Assembly: GCF_026341775.1 (NCBI RefSeq)
Contig: NZ_JAPEOB010000002.1
Span: 2,108,001 to 2,172,000 of the forward strand
Direction: 5' to 3'
DNA: 64,000 nt
Source: Streptomyces sp. NBC_00654
GTDB taxonomy: Bacteria; Actinomycetota; Actinomycetes; Streptomycetales; Streptomycetaceae
Below the pieces are notes generated by a model. That model had not been told where the DNA came from, made no database searches, and worked only from the letters and a program-made list of their open reading frames with translations. This document shows positions 33,412 to 41,989 of the stretch, piece after piece (positions within the stretch are counted from its first letter, which is position 1; the number at the start of each line of letters is the position of its first letter). The position numbers were made by a program, and so were the translations under genes.

Positions 33412-34575
33412 GTGAATCTGGACGACTTCTCCGACCTGATCGAACGCCCCGACGGCGGCGTACGGCGCGATGCCGAGGAACGCCGGGAGCGGCTGACCGT
33501 TGCCCCCGGTGCCCTCGGCCGCCTCGACGAGCTGGCCGAGTGGCTCTCCGCCGCACAGCAGTCCGTGCCGGTCAAGCCGGTCGAGCAGCCGCGTGTGGTG
33601 CTCTTCGCCGGTGACCACGGGGTCGCGGAGCTGGGGGTGTCCGGCCGCGCGGCGGGGAGTGCCCACGAGCTGGTCCGGGCCGCGCTGGACGGCGCGAGCC
33701 CCGTATCGGTACTGGCCCGCCGCTTCTCCGTGCCGCTGCGGATCGTCGACGCGGGGGTGGACTGCGACCCGGAGCTGCTGCCCGAGTCCGTCGTACGGCA
33801 CCGGGTGCGGCGCGGCAGCGGGCGGATCGACATCGAGGACGCGCTGACGGCGGAGGAGGCCGAGCAGGCGGTACGCCTGGGTATGGCGATCGCCGACGAG
33901 GAGGCCGACTCCGGCACCGACCTGGTGGTGCTCGGCGATCTGAGTGTCGGCGGCACCACGGCCGCGGCCACGCTGATCGCCGCCCTGTGCGGCACGGACG
34001 CCTCCGTGGTCACGGGGCGCGGCGGTGCGGGCATCGACGATCTGGCGTGGATGCGCAAGTGCGCGGCGATCCGGGACGCGCTGCGCCGGGCCCGGCCGGT
34101 CCTCGGTGACCAGCTGGAGCTGCTGGCCACGGTCGGCGGTGCGGATCTGGCCGCGACGACGGGCTTCCTGCTCCAGAGCGCGGTGCGCCGGATGCCGGTG
34201 ATCCTGGACGGCGTCGTGTCGGCGGCCTGTGCGCTGGTGGCGCAGCGGGCGGCGTTCCGGGCTCCGGACTGGTGGCTGGCGGGTCAGGTCAGCGGTGAGC
34301 CCGCGCAGACGAAGGCGCTGGACCGGATGGCCCTGACGCCGCTGCTCGACCACGGCGTCACGGTCGGCGAGGGCAGCGGAGCGCTGCTCGCCCTGCCGCT
34401 CGTCCAGGCCGCGGCGGCGCTGGCCGCCGAACTTCCCGAGCGCGCGCCGGAAGCGGAAGCCGAAGCGGACGCGGAAACGGAAGCGGAAACGGACGACGAA
34501 GCGGGCGACGAAGCCGGTCACTCGGACGCCGGCAACACCGCCCCCGTGACGAGCGACGCGAAGAGTGGCGGCTGA
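33412..34575 (+). CDS. cobT: nicotinate-nucleotide--dimethylbenzimidazole phosphoribosyltransferase
   Basis: 387 residues from GTG 33412. CobT makes alpha-ribazole phosphate for the lower ligand of cobalamin. Landmarks: VVLFAGDHGVAELGVS, LGDLSVGGTTAAATLIAAL, VVTGRGGAGIDD and the catalytic-glutamate region HGVTVGEGSGALLALPL. The last ~45 residues are an acidic, low-complexity tail (EAEAEADAETEAETDDEAG), absent from typical CobT and built on a hexanucleotide repeat. It lies 108 bp after cobU, and no cobalamin riboswitch was found upstream. Confidence 0.93.
   Translation: MNLDDFSDLIERPDGGVRRDAEERRERLTVAPGALGRLDELAEWLSAAQQSVPVKPVEQPRVVLFAGDHGVAELGVSGRAAGSAHELVRAALDGASPVSVLARRFSVPLRIVDAGVDCDPELLPESVVRHRVRRGSGRIDIEDALTAEEAEQAVRLGMAIADEEADSGTDLVVLGDLSVGGTTAAATLIAALCGTDASVVTGRGGAGIDDLAWMRKCAAIRDALRRARPVLGDQLELLATVGGADLAATTGFLLQSAVRRMPVILDGVVSAACALVAQRAAFRAPDWWLAGQVSGEPAQTKALDRMALTPLLDHGVTVGEGSGALLALPLVQAAAALAAELPERAPEAEAEADAETEAETDDEAGDEAGHSDAGNTAPVTSDAKSGG
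34449..34502 (+). repeat. GGAAGC-type hexanucleotide repeat inside the cobT 3' end
   Basis: Nine consecutive variants of GGAAGC (GGAAGC, CGAAGC, GGACGC, GGAAAC) encode the acidic Glu/Ala/Thr tail of CobT. A closely related repeat follows cobS at 38858-38941. Confidence 0.8.
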
Positions 34576-34659
34576 CCGCTCCCGGACACAACGCGGGCCG
34601 CGCATACCGGTGGCAGCCCGCCTCACCACGTTCCGCGATGCCCCATATGATCGCGTTGC

Positions 34660-36501
34660 ATGGGAGAGGTCCGATTGTCCAATGAGGAAGCCGGGCGCAG
34701 TACCGCCCGGTCACGGCGCAGCGCGGCGTTCGCCATCTGGTACCTGCGTGTCGTCTCGTTCATCAATTTCCTGAGCGCCGTCTGGGTCACTCTCGGCCAG
34801 GACCTGCGGCGCCACAACACCGAGAACTTCTTCACGCCCTATCTGCTCACCGCGGGCTTCTCCTCCGGAGTGGTCGCGCTCTTCCTGGCGGTCACGATGC
34901 GGCGGCGCAAGCGGGCCGCCTGGATCGTCAATGCGGTGGCGGGCGGGCTTCTGCTGCTGCTCCTGGCTCTCGCGTTCCTCTTCCCGGAGATCAGGCAGCA
35001 CGCGCAGAACTGGATCTCACTGGCCCTCACCGCGGCGTTCGTCCTGGCGCTGCTGCTGGGCCGGCGGGAGTTCTACGCGAAGGGCGACCGCTCCAACCCC
35101 AGGCTGGCGGCCGTCGTGGCGGCCGTCGGGCTGCTGGTCACCTCGCTGCTCGCCGCGGGGCTGGTCACCCTCACCAACACCGCGCACGACGACTACCGCT
35201 CGACGTTCCTGGACCGCTGGCGCTACGGGGCGCTGCGGCTGGTCTCGGTCGCCGCGGACGACTCACGGTTCCCCGGCATCACCACGCCGGGCTGGGTCGA
35301 TGTCGTCATCAACGTCCTGTCCACCCTGCTGCTGATCGCCGTGGTGTACGTGGCCTTCCGGGCCCGCCGGGCCGTCGACGCGCTCACCCCCGAGGACGAG
35401 GCGAGGCTCCGCGGTCTCCTGGACAAGTACGGCGACCGCGACTCGCTCGGCTACTTCGCGCTGCGGCGCGAGAAGAGCGCCGTCTGGTCGCCGACCGGGA
35501 AGGCGGCCGTGGTCTACCGGGTGGTCGGCGGGGTCTCGCTCGCCTCCGGCGACCCGATCGGCGACCCCGAGGCCTGGCCGGGCGCGATCACACCGTGGCT
35601 GGCCGAGGCCCGGGAGCACGGCTGGATCCCGGCGGTCATGGGCGCGAGCGAGGAGGCGGGCACCGTCTACGCCCGGCACGGTCTCGACGCACTGGAGCTG
35701 GGCGACGAGGCGATCGTGGAAACGGCCGATTTCACCCTTGAGGGGCGCGCGATGCGCACCGTGCGCCAGGCGTACAACCGGGTCCGGCGGGCCGGTTACG
35801 AGGTGACCGTCCGACGGCACGCGGACATTCCCGCCGACGAGATGGCCGAGCTGCTGCGCCGCGCCGACGACTGGCGCGACGGGGCCACCGAACGCGGCTT
35901 CTCCATGGCTCTCGGGCGCCTGGGCGACCCGGCGGACGGGCAGTGCGTGATGCTGGAGTGCCGCGATGCCCCCGCTGCGAGCGACACACCCGGCAGCACC
36001 GCCGGGGACGGCGGGGCGGACGGGGACGGCGGGGCGCGCGCGAAGCCGGGCGAGCTGCGCGCCGTCCTGAGCTTCGTCCCCTGGGGCCCGCACGGCCTCT
36101 CGCTGGACCTGATGCGCCGCGACCGGGACGCGGAGAACGGCCTGATGGAGTTCATGGTCATCGAGCTCCTCCAGCGTTCCGGGGAGATCGGGATCACGCA
36201 GGTCTCGCTCAACTTCGCGATGTTCCGGTCCGTCTTCGAGAGGGGATCGCGGCTGGGTGCCGGACCGGTGCTGCGGCTGTGGCGCTCCCTGCTGAGCTTC
36301 TTCTCGCGCTGGTGGCAGATCGAGTCGCTCTACCGTGCCAACGCCAAGTACCGACCGATCTGGGAGCCCCGATTCATGCTCTTCGAGAAGAGCGCCGACC
36401 TGTTGCGCATCGGCGTCGCGGCGGGCCGCGCCGAAGGGTTCCTGGAGGCTCCCGGGCTGCCCAGGTGGATGCACCGCACCCATCTGGAAACCCATAGATG
36501 A
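34660..36501 (+). CDS. MprF/LysX-like phosphatidylglycerol aminoacyltransferase (DUF2156)
   Basis: 613 residues from ATG 34660. The N-terminal part has about six membrane helices (residues ~25-235). The C-terminal domain (~245-600) is the DUF2156 dual-GNAT fold of MprF: AVVYRVVGGVSLASGDPIGDP, TLEGRAMRTVRQAYNRVRRAGYEV, LRAVLSFVPWGPHGLSLDLMRRDRDAENGLMEFMVIELL and NFAMFRSVFERGSRLGAG. Such proteins move an aminoacyl group, usually Lys, from tRNA to phosphatidylglycerol and lower the surface charge. A Gly/Asp-rich loop near residue 440 is an insertion. It overlaps the next gene by 4 bp. Confidence 0.88.
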   Translation: MGEVRLSNEEAGRSTARSRRSAAFAIWYLRVVSFINFLSAVWVTLGQDLRRHNTENFFTPYLLTAGFSSGVVALFLAVTMRRRKRAAWIVNAVAGGLLLLLLALAFLFPEIRQHAQNWISLALTAAFVLALLLGRREFYAKGDRSNPRLAAVVAAVGLLVTSLLAAGLVTLTNTAHDDYRSTFLDRWRYGALRLVSVAADDSRFPGITTPGWVDVVINVLSTLLLIAVVYVAFRARRAVDALTPEDEARLRGLLDKYGDRDSLGYFALRREKSAVWSPTGKAAVVYRVVGGVSLASGDPIGDPEAWPGAITPWLAEAREHGWIPAVMGASEEAGTVYARHGLDALELGDEAIVETADFTLEGRAMRTVRQAYNRVRRAGYEVTVRRHADIPADEMAELLRRADDWRDGATERGFSMALGRLGDPADGQCVMLECRDAPAASDTPGSTAGDGGADGDGGARAKPGELRAVLSFVPWGPHGLSLDLMRRDRDAENGLMEFMVIELLQRSGEIGITQVSLNFAMFRSVFERGSRLGAGPVLRLWRSLLSFFSRWWQIESLYRANAKYRPIWEPRFMLFEKSADLLRIGVAAGRAEGFLEAPGLPRWMHRTHLETHR

Positions 36502-37229
36502 CCGTCCGTACGGGCGCCCTGCGTTCGGCGGCCCGCCGGGAGTGGGGGCCGCTGCTGGGAACCGTACGGCGGGCACTCGCCGCACGTGGCGCGCGGGCCG
36601 TCCCGCTGACGCTGACGGCCGTGTTCCTGACGGCGCTGATACAGGTGGTGCAGAACCGGTCCTGGGGATTCCGGACCGTGCAGAACCTCGGCGCGGTGCG
36701 GGCCGAGGACCCGCTCTGGCTCGCCCTGCTTCGTACCCCGTTGTCACTGTTCGTCCCCGCGCTCGACCTGCCGGTGTGGGGTGCGCTGGCGCAGTTGCTC
36801 CTGGTGCTCGGCATCGCCGAGATCACGCTGGGGCGCGGGCGCACGCTGGGTATCGCGTATCTGGCGACACTGGCCGGGACGCTGTACGCCCGGGTCGGCG
36901 TCGCGGTCGGTCCGGCGGGGTTCTTCGGACTGCCCGCCTCCGACGCCCAGGTCGTGGACACGGGCCCGTCGGCGGCGGTGGTGGGGCTCGCGGTGTACGT
37001 CTGCTGCGCCTGCCGGGCCTGGTCCACCGGGGCGCTCGTGATCGTGGCGATGATGGTGGAGATCGTCTTCAAGGACAACCTGGCGGGCAAGGAGCATCTC
37101 GCCGCGATCGCCGCCGTACTATTCCTGTGCGCCGCGGCCGAGTGGCACCGGCACACGCGCCGGCGCGGTCAGGACCGGGGCGGGGGCGGCAGCGGCACCC
37201 GGTCCGGGGCCCCGCCGATGAGGTCCTGA
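36498..37229 (+). CDS. rhomboid-like integral membrane protein coupled to the MprF-like gene
   Basis: 243 residues from ATG 36498, overlapping the previous stop (ATGA). There are about six hydrophobic helices (~35-53, 92-110, 115-134, 155-175, 178-190, 198-214). S158 in TGPSAAVVGL and H200 in KEHLAAIAAV lie on successive helices roughly like the Ser/His pair of rhomboids, but the usual GxSG and HxxxxHxxxN motifs are not exact, so a pseudo-rhomboid is possible. The C-terminus is Gly/Arg-rich and overlaps the convergent gene by 61 bp. Tight coupling suggests it works with the aminoacyltransferase. Confidence 0.8.
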   Translation: MTVRTGALRSAARREWGPLLGTVRRALAARGARAVPLTLTAVFLTALIQVVQNRSWGFRTVQNLGAVRAEDPLWLALLRTPLSLFVPALDLPVWGALAQLLLVLGIAEITLGRGRTLGIAYLATLAGTLYARVGVAVGPAGFFGLPASDAQVVDTGPSAAVVGLAVYVCCACRAWSTGALVIVAMMVEIVFKDNLAGKEHLAAIAAVLFLCAAAEWHRHTRRRGQDRGGGGSGTRSGAPPMRS

Positions 37230-37933
37230 AACCTGCGGCGCGGCCCCACCCACCGCACGTCGTGGTGGTAGGCGCGCAGCACCGCCCGGGAGCGGGCCCG
37301 GTGCCGGCCCCGGTAGAAGCGCCTCGCCCAGAGCGATGTCGGCCGGGCCAGCCGGATCGCGCCGATCAGCGCGATGAACGGGACGAGCGTACCGACCACC
37401 GCCATCCGCGCCTTGCCCTTGAACAGGGCGATCAGCACGAAGCAGAAATTGATCACGACGGACAGGATGACGCTCAGCCGGCTCTGCTGTTCGTCGCCGC
37501 TGACGTCGTCCACCCCCAGCGGTGAGAAGCCCGCGAGGACCAGCAGGACGAGCGAGGCCGTGAGGACGACGACCTCCACGCTGCGGCGGCCCTCCTCGGT
37601 CCAGTACACGTCGTCGAGGTGGAGGATCAGCGCGAACTCGTCGAGCACGAGCCCCGCCCCCACCCCGAAGATCACCGCGAAGACCCCTGCGGTCACCCCG
37701 TGGCGTCCGCTCGCGACCGCGCCGAAGCCGCCGACCACGGACAGCACGACCCCGGGCACCACATGGTGGATGTGCACCCCGCCCGGGGTGATGTTGCGGA
37801 ACGGCCCCTTCCCCGCCCGGATCATGCGGGTGATGGTGCGGGTGACCGCGAAGGTCAGGACGAAGGCGCTCAACGCCAGGAGCAGCGGGAGTTTGCCCGG
37901 CTCGGTGATGTTGGCGTACCACCAGTGACCCAT
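37169..37933 (-). CDS. integral membrane protein, unknown function
   Basis: 254 residues from ATG 37933 (MGHWWYANITEPGK), which has GGGAG 8 nt upstream; an in-frame start 11 codons upstream lacks a site. There are six to seven hydrophobic segments. A His-rich loop, GGVHIHHVVPGVV, follows helix 1, and a second loop has LDEFALILHLDDVYWTEEGRRS with conserved acidic and His residues that could bind metal. The C-terminal 60 residues are Arg-rich. Its 3' end overlaps the convergent rhomboid-like gene by 61 bp. I do not recognise a characterised family. Confidence 0.82.
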   Translation of the reverse strand: MGHWWYANITEPGKLPLLLALSAFVLTFAVTRTITRMIRAGKGPFRNITPGGVHIHHVVPGVVLSVVGGFGAVASGRHGVTAGVFAVIFGVGAGLVLDEFALILHLDDVYWTEEGRRSVEVVVLTASLVLLVLAGFSPLGVDDVSGDEQQSRLSVILSVVINFCFVLIALFKGKARMAVVGTLVPFIALIGAIRLARPTSLWARRFYRGRHRARSRAVLRAYHHDVRWVGPRRRFQDLIGGAPDRVPLPPPPRS

Positions 37934-38008
37934 GCCACCCACTCCCGATACGTCACATTGCTCCATTTTGGAGGCGTTTCGCCCAATCTATCGGCGAGAT
38001 GAACCGGC

Positions 38009-38014
38009 TAGCCT
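38009..38014 (+). promoter_or_regulatory. -10 box for leaderless cobS transcript
   Basis: TAGCCT ends 7 nt before the GTG at 38022, which supports this start and leaderless expression. Confidence 0.55.
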
Positions 38015-38021
38015 GCCCGCG

Positions 38022-38804
38022 GTGACCTCCCTGAACAGCCACGGCATACGTTTCGCCTTCGGCACGCTGACCGTGCTCCCCGTCCGCGTCACCCGCTGGG
38101 ACCGCGGGAGCGCCCGCGCCGGAATGCTCTGCGCCCCGCTCGCCGGTCTTGTCGTGGGCCTGCTCGCCGCCGCGCCCGGCTCCCTGCTGCTGCTGTCCGG
38201 GGCGGGGCCGCTGCTCGCGGCGGTCGCCTCCGTCGCGGTGCCCGCGGCCCTCACCCGGGGCCTGCACCTGGACGGCCTGGCGGACACCGCGGACGGCCTC
38301 GGCAGCGCCAAACCGGCCGAGGACGCCCTGCGGATCATGAAGCAGTCGGACATTGGGCCGTTCGGTGTCATCACGCTGCTCCTGGTCCTGCTGGCCCAGG
38401 TCGCGGTCCTCTTCCAGCTGTACGGGCAGGGCTGGGCGCACGGGGCGCTGGGGGCGGCCGTCGCCGCCGTCGCGGCCCGGCTCGCGCTCACCCTGGCATC
38501 GCGTCAGGGAGTGCCCGCGGCCCGCCCGGAGGGGCTGGGCGCGGTGGTCGCGTCCACGGTTCCGGTGGGGCGCGCGACGGCGGCCGGGGTCCTCACGGTG
38601 GCGGGCTGCGCGGCGGCGGGCGCGCTGCTGGGCCCGTGCGGGGCGCTGCACCACGCGCTCGCCGTACTGGGCGCCCTCGTGGCCGCCGAACTGCTGCTCA
38701 GGCACTGTGTGCGGCGCTTCGGCGGGGTGACCGGGGATGTCTTCGGCGGGCTGGAGGAGACGGCGGCGACAGCGGCCCTGGTGATCCTGGCGCTGGGGGC
38801 GTGA
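38022..38804 (+). CDS. cobS: adenosylcobinamide-GDP ribazoletransferase (cobalamin synthase)
   Basis: 260 residues from GTG 38022 (MTSLNSHGIRFAFGTLTVLPVRV). CobS joins adenosylcobinamide-GDP to alpha-ribazole in the membrane, the last step after CobU and CobT. Seen: the RGLHLDGLADTADGLGSAK motif and IMKQSDIGPFGVITLLLVLL, with about seven hydrophobic segments. Length is typical. It is separated from cobT by 3.4 kb of membrane-protein genes. The longer upstream frame would begin inside the neighbouring gene and is not used. Confidence 0.93.
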   Translation: MTSLNSHGIRFAFGTLTVLPVRVTRWDRGSARAGMLCAPLAGLVVGLLAAAPGSLLLLSGAGPLLAAVASVAVPAALTRGLHLDGLADTADGLGSAKPAEDALRIMKQSDIGPFGVITLLLVLLAQVAVLFQLYGQGWAHGALGAAVAAVAARLALTLASRQGVPAARPEGLGAVVASTVPVGRATAAGVLTVAGCAAAGALLGPCGALHHALAVLGALVAAELLLRHCVRRFGGVTGDVFGGLEETAATAALVILALGA

Positions 38805-38857
38805 GCTGCCGGGCAGGTCGCCGCGGGCCGGCGCCCGGCCCGAACCGACCCCGCCCC

Positions 38858-38941
38858 GGAACCAGAAGCGGAACCGGAACCGGAAGCGGAACCGGAAGCG
38901 GGGCCAGAACCGGAAGCGGAACCGGAGGCCGAAGCGGAACC
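38858..38941. repeat. tandem hexanucleotide repeat (GGAACC/GGAAGC), 14 units
   Basis: 84 bp of consecutive six-base units, mostly GGAACC and GGAAGC with a few single-base variants (AGAAGC, GGGGCC, GGAGGC, CGAAGC), in the gap between cobS and the convergent lipoprotein gene. Not coding. It resembles the repeat in the cobT tail. Confidence 0.9.
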
Positions 38942-38957
38942 CCGCCCCGGGCTCCGG

Positions 38958-39809
38958 TCAGCAGGCCTTCCGCCAGACGCCGAGCTCGTACTTCTTGAGC
39001 AGGGAGCTCAGCCCCAGCCGCCGGGAATCCGCGCAGAACCGGGCCACCGGCAGCTCGTACTCGACGTGGAAGACGGCCTTCCCCGCCTCGATGAACGGGG
39101 TGAGATCCCCGCATTCCCCGTACTGGGCACACTGTTCGTTGACCGCGAAGTCGAAGTCCCCCACCAGCTCCGGGATCTGGTCCAGGTCGTTCTTCAGGCC
39201 CACGGCGAGCCCGTGGCGGTGGGCGATGCGGGCGATGAGGCGGTTGTAGCGCAACTGGTCGGCGGCGGTGAGCGGAAAGCCGGTGCGGTTGCGGTAGCCG
39301 TCCATGTTGTCCGGCTCCACGGCGTCGAAGCCCTTCTTCGCGCACATGGCGATCCGGGCCTCCATCAGGGGTTCCAGGATGTCGACGGCGCGGATGTCGA
39401 ACCAGCGCTCGCCCTCCCAGCCGTTGCCCCGGCCGAGCACCGCGGCGGGGAACTCCCCGGCGTCCGGGCGGAAGTCCTCCCAGGCGCCGGTGGAGAGATA
39501 GCAGATCACCTTGCGGTCCCGGCGGTGCAGACCGGCCACCGCCGCCGCGTCGTGATCGAAGCCGTCGATGTCGTACACCGGAACGTCGACCGTCGGATCG
39601 AGCCGGCCGGAAAGCTGCCACTGCCAGTCCAGACCCGGCTCCGGACGCCAGCGGGACCCGGTGTCCGGACCGGCGGAACCGGAGCGCTCCGGAGGGCCGG
39701 ATTCCGGCCGCCCCGGGGTACAGCCGGAGAGCAGGACCAGCAGAATCAGTACGGTGACGGGCACCGGCGACCACCGCCCCGTACCCTCTTCCCCACCCCT
39801 GCCCCGCAC
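38958..39809 (-). CDS. GH114/TM1410-like lipoprotein (endo-alpha-1,4-polygalactosaminidase family)
   Basis: 283 residues from GTG 39809, with GGGGGA just upstream. The lipoprotein signal ends at LLSGC (C30), so it is exported and membrane-anchored. The mature part matches the TIM-barrel GH114 family: WQWQLSGRLD, VPVYDIDGFDHD, VICYLSTGAWEDFRPD, GFDAVEPDNMDGY and the acidic/Asn motifs near VGLKNDLDQIPEL and NEQCAQYGEC. These enzymes hydrolyse galactosamine-containing exopolysaccharide. The substrate here is inferred only. A longer start at 39908 is unlikely because it would move the signal peptide inward. Confidence 0.82.
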   Translation of the reverse strand: MRGRGGEEGTGRWSPVPVTVLILLVLLSGCTPGRPESGPPERSGSAGPDTGSRWRPEPGLDWQWQLSGRLDPTVDVPVYDIDGFDHDAAAVAGLHRRDRKVICYLSTGAWEDFRPDAGEFPAAVLGRGNGWEGERWFDIRAVDILEPLMEARIAMCAKKGFDAVEPDNMDGYRNRTGFPLTAADQLRYNRLIARIAHRHGLAVGLKNDLDQIPELVGDFDFAVNEQCAQYGECGDLTPFIEAGKAVFHVEYELPVARFCADSRRLGLSSLLKKYELGVWRKAC

Positions 39810-40122
39810 CGTTCCCCCGCTTCTCCCGGTTTCTCCCGGCTTCTCGACCTGCCCGGCACCGGCCGGAACAACGACCCTACTGCGGGCCCACGTTCCCTCC
39901 GGCCCCACCCGGCGGGGAGGACCGCCGGAGCGCTGCCGGAGGAGCGCCGGAGCACCGCGGCGGGGGCGGGCCGGACCGGGAACGGCCCGCCGCCGTGATC
40001 CAACAGGAAAGGCGCGCGTAGGCTCATTCCCGGCACATTGCGGCGGCGTCTACGATGCGCCGGGCACGGTCGGCCCACCCCTCGACCGACACAGAACTCA
40101 ACGGAAGCGAGATTTCACCACC
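39810..40122. other. divergent promoter region between the GH114-like gene and pepA
   Basis: 313 bp. On the plus strand a TAGGCT (40019-40024) could be the pepA -10; on the minus strand a TAGGGT near 39878 could serve the lipoprotein gene. A hairpin-forming GC repeat lies near 39967-39990. No RNA gene or operator was recognised. Confidence 0.4.
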
Positions 40123-41664
40123 GTGACTGCTCTCACTCTCAGCACCTCCGGCGCGGCGACGCTGCGCGCCGACGCACTCGTCGTCGGCGTCGCGAAGGGT
40201 GCCAAGGGCCCGGTGCTCGCACCGGGCGCCGAGGCCGTGGACAAGGCGTTCGACGGAAAGCTCGCCACCGTCCTGGAGACCCTGGGTGCCACAGGTGCCG
40301 AGGGCGAAGTGACCAAGCTCCCCGCGCCGTCCGGCCTCAAGGCCCCGGTCGTCATCGCGGTCGGTCTCGGTCCGGTCCCGGACAAGGACGACGCGTACGA
40401 CTCCGAGGCGCTGCGCCGGGCCGCGGGCAGCGCGGCCCGCGCGCTGACCGGTTCGAAGAAGGCCGGCTTCGCCCTGCCGGCCGAGTCCGTCGAGGACGCC
40501 GAGGCCGTCGCCGAGGGCGCGCTGCTCGGCGCGTACGCCTTCACCGCCTACCAGGGCGGCGAGAACAAGCTCGCCCCCAAGGGCAAGAAGGACAGCGGTC
40601 CGAAGCAGCCGCTCGCCGAGGTGGCCCTGCTCGGCGCCAAGCCGCGCGACAAGGCGTTCAAGGCCGCCGCCGAGCGCGCCGTCGCCCTCGCCGAGGAGAT
40701 CAACCGCGCCCGCGACCTGATCAACACCCCGCCGAACGACCTGTACCCCGAGTCCTTCGCCGCCGTGGCCACCGCCGCCGGCAAGGAGCACGGCATCAAG
40801 GTGCAGATCCTCGACGAGAAGGCGCTCGTCAAGGGCGGCTTCGGCGGTCTGCTGGGTGTCGGCCAGGGCTCGTCCCACGGCCCCCGCCTGGTGAAGCTCG
40901 CCTACACGCACCCGAAGGCGGAGAAGACCCTGGCCCTCGTCGGCAAGGGCATCACCTACGACTCGGGCGGCATCTCGCTGAAGCCGGCCGGCCACAACGA
41001 GACGATGAAGTGCGACATGAGCGGCGCCGCCGCCGTGTTCGCCGCCGTCGTCGCGGCCGCCCGTCTCGGCCTCCGGGTCAACGTCACCGGCTGGCTGGCG
41101 CTCGCCGAGAACATGCCGTCCGGCAACGCCACCCGCCCGGGTGACGTGCTGCACATGTACAGCGGCAAGACCGTCGAGGTGCTCAACACGGACGCCGAGG
41201 GCCGTCTCGTGCTCGCCGACGCGCTGACCCGCGCCTCGGAGGAGAAGCCGGACGCGATCGTCGACGTGGCGACCCTGACCGGCGCGATGGTGCTGGCGCT
41301 CGGCAACCGCACGTTCGGCATCATGGCGAACGACGACGCCTTCCGTACCTCCATCCACGAGATCGCCGAGGAGGTCGGCGAGGCCTCCTGGCCGATGCCG
41401 CTCCCCGCCGACCTGCGCAAGGGCATGGACTCCCCGACCGCCGACATCGCCAACATGGGCGAGCGGATGGGCGGCGGCCTGGTGGCCGGTCTGTTCCTCC
41501 AGGAGTTCGTGGGCGAGGGCATCGCCTGGGCGCACCTGGACATCGCGGGTCCGGCCTTCCACGAGGGCGCGCCGTACGGTTACACGCCCAAGGGCGGCAC
41601 CGGTTCCGCGGTCCGCACCCTGGTGCGGCTGGCGGAGCGCACCGCCGCCGGAGACCTCGGCTGA
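40123..41664 (+). CDS. pepA: leucyl aminopeptidase (M17 family)
   Basis: 513 residues from GTG 40123 (MTALTLSTSGAATLRADAL). The C-terminal half is the M17 dimetal peptidase: VGKGITYDSGGISLKPAG (first Lys/Asp ligands), MKCDMSGAAAV, and NTDAEGRLVLADAL (Asp/Glu ligands and catalytic Arg). The N-terminal ~180 residues form the regulatory macrodomain-like region. Typical length. It removes N-terminal residues from peptides in the cytoplasm. It is followed by its own terminator, so it is separate from lpd. Confidence 0.95.
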   Translation: MTALTLSTSGAATLRADALVVGVAKGAKGPVLAPGAEAVDKAFDGKLATVLETLGATGAEGEVTKLPAPSGLKAPVVIAVGLGPVPDKDDAYDSEALRRAAGSAARALTGSKKAGFALPAESVEDAEAVAEGALLGAYAFTAYQGGENKLAPKGKKDSGPKQPLAEVALLGAKPRDKAFKAAAERAVALAEEINRARDLINTPPNDLYPESFAAVATAAGKEHGIKVQILDEKALVKGGFGGLLGVGQGSSHGPRLVKLAYTHPKAEKTLALVGKGITYDSGGISLKPAGHNETMKCDMSGAAAVFAAVVAAARLGLRVNVTGWLALAENMPSGNATRPGDVLHMYSGKTVEVLNTDAEGRLVLADALTRASEEKPDAIVDVATLTGAMVLALGNRTFGIMANDDAFRTSIHEIAEEVGEASWPMPLPADLRKGMDSPTADIANMGERMGGGLVAGLFLQEFVGEGIAWAHLDIAGPAFHEGAPYGYTPKGGTGSAVRTLVRLAERTAAGDLG

Positions 41665-41678
41665 GACAGCCGGCGTCG

Positions 41679-41708
41679 TACGGCCCCGGGCATATGTCCG
41701 GGGCCGTA
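41679..41708 (+). terminator. terminator after pepA
   Basis: Perfect 11-bp stem (41679-41689 / 41698-41708, 8-nt loop) 14 bp after the pepA stop. Confidence 0.75.
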
Positions 41709-41989
41709 TGTGTTCTTCCGTCGGTATCGCCGCACGGTCCGGGCGGGTTTCGCTCTCGACGAAATCCGTACGTCTCCACGCAGCGGTAACCGTCCGGGAC
41801 GGACGATCATCCGTCCCAGACCCGGGCCCCGCGTCCCGCCCACCGTCAACAAGTGCGAAGATGGGTTCTCGGCAGGACAGGGCCCCCACCACAGGGCCGA
41901 ACAACAAAGCGGCCGAACACCAGCCGACCGGCCGGTCACACCCCAGCGACGGGGCCCGGCGTACGGCGCACATGCATGGAGGACGTGAC
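41709..41989 (+). other. long leader/promoter region upstream of lpd
   Basis: 281 bp without a gene. It contains an 8-bp hairpin (41795-41802 / 41809-41816) and a possible weak promoter near 41845-41875 (GTCAACA, then GAAGAT). Nothing here matches a known riboswitch. Confidence 0.4.
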
